7,443 bases of DNA from contig SKMG01000132.1 in NCBI GenBank assembly GCA_007121175.1, positions 1 to 7,443 of the forward strand, given 5' to 3'. Source of the stretch: Trueperaceae bacterium. GTDB taxonomy: Bacteria > Deinococcota > Deinococci > Deinococcales > Trueperaceae. Made by a program: the position numbers and the translations under genes. The notes beneath the pieces are model-generated. The model was given only the letters and a program-made list of their open reading frames with translations. It made no database searches and was not told the DNA's origin. This document shows, in pieces, positions 4,750-7,443 of the stretch. Position 1 is the stretch's first letter. Each line of letters starts with the position of its first letter.

Positions 4750-7443
4750 TTGGCACTCGAGAAGTCAACTCGCCGATTGGTGATCGTGGAGTCGCCGACC
4801 AAAGCGCGCACGATCAAGCGCTACTTGCCTGGTGAGTACCAGGTCGAGGCCAGCATGGGTCACGTCCGCGACCTGCCGGCCTCCGCCGCGGAGATCCCGG
4901 CCGAACACAAGGGTCAATCCTGGGCGCGCCTCGGCGTCAAGGTCGACAACGGCTTCGAGCCCCTCTACGTGGTGTCGCCCAAGAAGCGCGACGTCGTCCG
5001 CAAGCTGCGCCAGGCGCTCAAGGAGGCCGACGAGCTGCTGATCGCCACGGACGAGGATCGGGAAGGCGAGAGCATCGGCTGGCACCTGGTGCAGGTGCTC
5101 TCACCCCGGGTCCCGGTGCGGCGCATGGTGTTCCACGAGATCACCGAGGACGCCATCCAGCGGGCACTGACCCAGACCCGCGAGATCGATGCCAACCTGG
5201 TCGACGCGCAGGAGACGCGCCGCGTGCTCGACCGGCTGGTGGGATACACCATCTCGCCGCTGCTGTGGAAGAAGATCGCGCCGCGACTCTCCGCCGGCCG
5301 CGTGCAGAGCGTAGCGGTGCGGCTCCTGGTGCTGAGGGAACGCGAGCGCCTGCGCTTCAAGACGGCGCGCTACTGGGACCTGGGCGCCAGCCTGGTGACG
5401 CCTGCCGGGGGGACCTTCCAGGCTCAGCTGACCCACGTCGGCGACGTCCGGGTGGCCAGCGGCCGCGACTTCGACGAGTCGACCGGCCGCCTCGAGGACA
5501 CCGTGCGCGAGGGACGCGACCTCGTGCTGCTCGACGAAGCGCGGGCACGCGCGCTCGCCGCCGAACTGCAGCAGGGATCGTGGCGCGTCGCGCAGGTCGA
5601 GTCGCGTGATGCCGCGCGCCAACCGGCTGCGCCGTTCACCACCAGCACCTTGCAGCAAGAGGCGAGCCGCAAGCTCGGTCTCGGTGCCCGTGACACCATG
5701 CGCGTGGCACAGGGCCTCTACGAGCGCGGCTACATCACCTACATGCGGACCGACGCCACCCACCTGTCGAACGAGGCCCTCAAGGCCGCGCGCGAGGCGA
5801 TCGTCCAGCGCTACGGCGACGCCTACCTCCCGGCGTCGGCCCGCAGCTACGCCAAGGGGAGCCGCAACGCCCAGGAGGCTCACGAGGCGATCCGCCCGGC
5901 CGGCACCACCATGCTCACCGCCGAGGAGCACGGCCTCAAGGCAACCGACGCGGCCCTGTACGACCTGATCTGGAAGCGCACGGTGGCGAGTCAGATGCGC
6001 GATGCCCAACTGCGCTTCGTCACCGCGCGGATCGACGCGCAGGCGCCTGGCGACGGAGCACGGGCCCGCTTCCGCGCCACCGGCCGGACGACGGTCTTCC
6101 CTGGCTTCTTCCGCGCCTACGTCGAGGGCAGCGACGATCCGGAGGCCAGCCTCGACGCACAGGAGCAGCCCCTGCCCCCGCTCGAGCGCGGCGCCGAGCT
6201 CGACGCCCGGCAGGTCGATGCCGTGGGCCACGAGACCAAGCCGCCGGCGCGCTACACCGAGGCCTCGCTGGTCAAGCTGCTCGAGCAGGAGGGCATCGGC
6301 CGGCCGAGCACCTACGCCAGCATCATCGACACCATCCTGCGGCGCCAGTACGCGCGCAAGCAGGGGACGCAGCTGGTCCCGACCTTCGTCGCCTTCGCGA
6401 CCAACGCCCTGCTCGAGCACCAGTTCCAGTCGTTGGTGGACACCGAGTTCACGGCGACGATGGAGGCGACGCTCGACGAGATCGCCAGCGGCGCCGTCGA
6501 CCCGCAGCCGTACCTGCGCGCGTTCTACGCTGGCGAAGGCGGTCTCGAGGCGACGGTGGCACGCGGGCTCGAGCGCATCGACGCGCGTGAGATCAGCACC
6601 GTACGAGATCCCAGTTGGGAGCCCTTCGTCGTGCGGGTCGGACGCTACGGCCCCTACGTCGAGGGGCACATCGACGGCGAGGTGAAGACCGCCAGCCTGC
6701 CGGACGACGCCGTTCCCGCCGACCTCACGCGTGAGGCGCTCGAGGGCTACCTGCGCGCCGGCAACGCGGCCGACCACGTGCTCGGCAGCCATCCCGAGAG
6801 CGGCGACCCGATGCTCCTCAAACGCGGTCCCTACGGGCCGTACCTGCAGCTCGGCGACGGTGCCGACGGAGCGCGGCCGAAGCGCGTGTCGCTCCCGCCC
6901 GGGATCGAGCCGGAGGCGGTCGACCACGACCTGGCGCGACGCCTCCTCGATCTCCCGCGCCGGCTCGGCACGCACCCCGAGAGCGGCGAGCCGGTCGAGG
7001 CGCACATCGGGCGCTTCGGACCGTACGTGCGCCACCAGAAGACCTTCGCCAGCATCCCCAAGGGCGCGGACTTCGATCTGCTGAGCGTGAACCTGGAGCA
7101 GGCGCTCACGCTGCTGGCCCGCAAGCGCGGCCGCAGCGCGCCGCTGCGCGTCGTCGGGAAGCATCCCGAGACGGGCGAGCCGATCGAACTGCGCAGCGGG
7201 AAGTACGGCCCGTACGTCTCGGACGGGCAGCTGAACGCCTCGCTCAAGGAGGGACAGGACCCCGAGAACATCGACCTGAGCGCAGCACTGGCACTGCTCG
7301 CCGAGCGTGAAGCCGCCGGAACGGAACGCTCTGCGCCAACGCGGCGCAGGAAGCCGACCAAGGCCAAGCCGACCAAGGCCAAGCCGACCGAGGCCAAGGG
7401 TAGGACCAAGGCCAAGAGCAAGACCAAGAGCAAGACCAAGGCC
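4750..7443 (+). CDS. topA: DNA topoisomerase I (type IA), C-terminus cut by the window edge
   Basis: TopA relaxes negative supercoils by transient single-strand cleavage through a 5'-phosphotyrosine link. The 898 visible codons contain no stop. The Toprim domain has VIVESPTKA (E14) and the metal-binding ATDEDREGE (D101, D103, E105). The cleavage core has SAGRVQSVAVR (181-191), the catalytic tyrosine Y331 in ITYMRTDATHLS, EAHEAIRP (376-383) and LLEQEGIGRPSTYASII (510-526). In place of Cys4 zinc ribbons, the C-terminus has GPY-type repeats (about 630-823) followed by a Lys-rich tail from about 866. No cysteine codon occurs in the visible part. MRTDA replaces the more usual MRTDS at the active site. 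I chose TTG 4750 for its ribosome binding site and promoter; an in-frame ATG at 4720 would add ten residues. The architecture fits the long TopA of Deinococcota and some other phyla. Enzyme identity is certain; only the end is missing. Confidence 0.97.
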   Translation, partial: MALEKSTRRLVIVESPTKARTIKRYLPGEYQVEASMGHVRDLPASAAEIPAEHKGQSWARLGVKVDNGFEPLYVVSPKKRDVVRKLRQALKEADELLIATDEDREGESIGWHLVQVLSPRVPVRRMVFHEITEDAIQRALTQTREIDANLVDAQETRRVLDRLVGYTISPLLWKKIAPRLSAGRVQSVAVRLLVLRERERLRFKTARYWDLGASLVTPAGGTFQAQLTHVGDVRVASGRDFDESTGRLEDTVREGRDLVLLDEARARALAAELQQGSWRVAQVESRDAARQPAAPFTTSTLQQEASRKLGLGARDTMRVAQGLYERGYITYMRTDATHLSNEALKAAREAIVQRYGDAYLPASARSYAKGSRNAQEAHEAIRPAGTTMLTAEEHGLKATDAALYDLIWKRTVASQMRDAQLRFVTARIDAQAPGDGARARFRATGRTTVFPGFFRAYVEGSDDPEASLDAQEQPLPPLERGAELDARQVDAVGHETKPPARYTEASLVKLLEQEGIGRPSTYASIIDTILRRQYARKQGTQLVPTFVAFATNALLEHQFQSLVDTEFTATMEATLDEIASGAVDPQPYLRAFYAGEGGLEATVARGLERIDAREISTVRDPSWEPFVVRVGRYGPYVEGHIDGEVKTASLPDDAVPADLTREALEGYLRAGNAADHVLGSHPESGDPMLLKRGPYGPYLQLGDGADGARPKRVSLPPGIEPEAVDHDLARRLLDLPRRLGTHPESGEPVEAHIGRFGPYVRHQKTFASIPKGADFDLLSVNLEQALTLLARKRGRSAPLRVVGKHPETGEPIELRSGKYGPYVSDGQLNASLKEGQDPENIDLSAALALLAEREAAGTERSAPTRRRKPTKAKPTKAKPTEAKGRTKAKSKTKSKTKA
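6637..7218 (+). repeat. TopA C-terminal GPY repeats
   Basis: Protein-level repeats of the topoisomerase C-terminal repeat type. Four copies of a G-[RKP]-[YF]-G-P-Y-[VL] motif appear near residues 630, 692, 754 and 817. The last three are each preceded by HPE[ST]G[DE]P (from 681, 742 and 805), at DNA positions 6790, 6973 and 7162, so the units are about 61-63 residues long. In related topoisomerases such repeats bind single-stranded DNA in place of zinc ribbons. Confidence 0.8.
7351..7437 (+). repeat. Tandem repeats encoding the Lys-rich TopA tail
   Basis: Three 15-bp units of AAGCCGACCAAGGCC lie at 7351-7395, the third with one change (AAG to GAG). After an 18-bp spacer come two 12-bp units of AAGAGCAAGACC (7414-7437). 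They encode KPTKA-type and KSKT repeats, a highly basic, histone H1-like tail. Both units are multiples of three, so copy changes keep the frame. The array runs to the window edge and may continue. Confidence 0.85.

Noticed and set aside
5101..7164. A 687-codon open frame on the minus strand opposite topA
   Set aside because: It is wholly antisense to a certain topA with intact catalytic motifs. Its translation is low-complexity (Arg/Gly/Ala/Leu-rich) and I recognise no family motif. Long antisense frames are expected opposite GC-rich genes with G/C third positions.

Overview
The window is GC-rich bacterial DNA (roughly 70% or more GC by eye), densely coded, with GTG and TTG starts alongside ATG. 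It holds a replication/repair housekeeping cluster and no mobile element, RNA gene, CRISPR array or phage signature. The best phylum guess is Deinococcota, possibly near Truepera. RecR closely resembles the Deinococcus RecR sequence as I remember it (N-terminal [23 protein letters not shown] and C-terminal ISRIAYG-PVGG-LEY-DEVTLGRA blocks). The dnaX frame break on an A-run recalls Thermus, and dnaX looks leaderless with a TANNNT -10, as is common in Deinococcus. No database search was run.

Layout. (1) 1-104: short edge sequence with a 14-bp direct repeat, unassigned. (2) 105-1376, minus strand: a DUF815-family AAA+ ATPase of unknown role. (3) 1377-1501: a divergent control region. (4) 1502-3184, plus strand: dnaX, the clamp-loader subunit. 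(5) 3160-3744: the dnaX frame ends at a TGA four bases after a seven-A run. The -1 frame then stays open for 188 codons and ends in an ATGA overlap with the next gene. (6) 3741-4052: ybaB/ebfC. (7) 4066-4662: recR. (8) 4694-4749: a near-consensus promoter and ribosome binding site. (9) 4750 to the window end: topA, DNA topoisomerase I, open at the right edge.

The plus-strand genes fit together. DnaX loads the sliding clamp and organises the replisome, YbaB binds DNA, RecR works with RecO/RecF in gap repair, and TopA relaxes negative supercoils. dnaX-ybaB-recR is a widely conserved operon, and topA appears to have its own promoter here.

The most interesting signal is an apparently complete programmed -1 frameshift cassette in dnaX. 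It has a GGGGAG Shine-Dalgarno-like stimulator, an in-frame A_AAA_AAA heptamer, a 7-nt spacer and a GC-only two-part hairpin. Its polarity is opposite to E. coli dnaX: normal decoding gives a 560-residue protein that already contains a domain V-like region, and frameshifting would give a 747-residue form whose stop overlaps the ybaB start. The main alternative is a one-base homopolymer sequencing error, which raw reads would settle.
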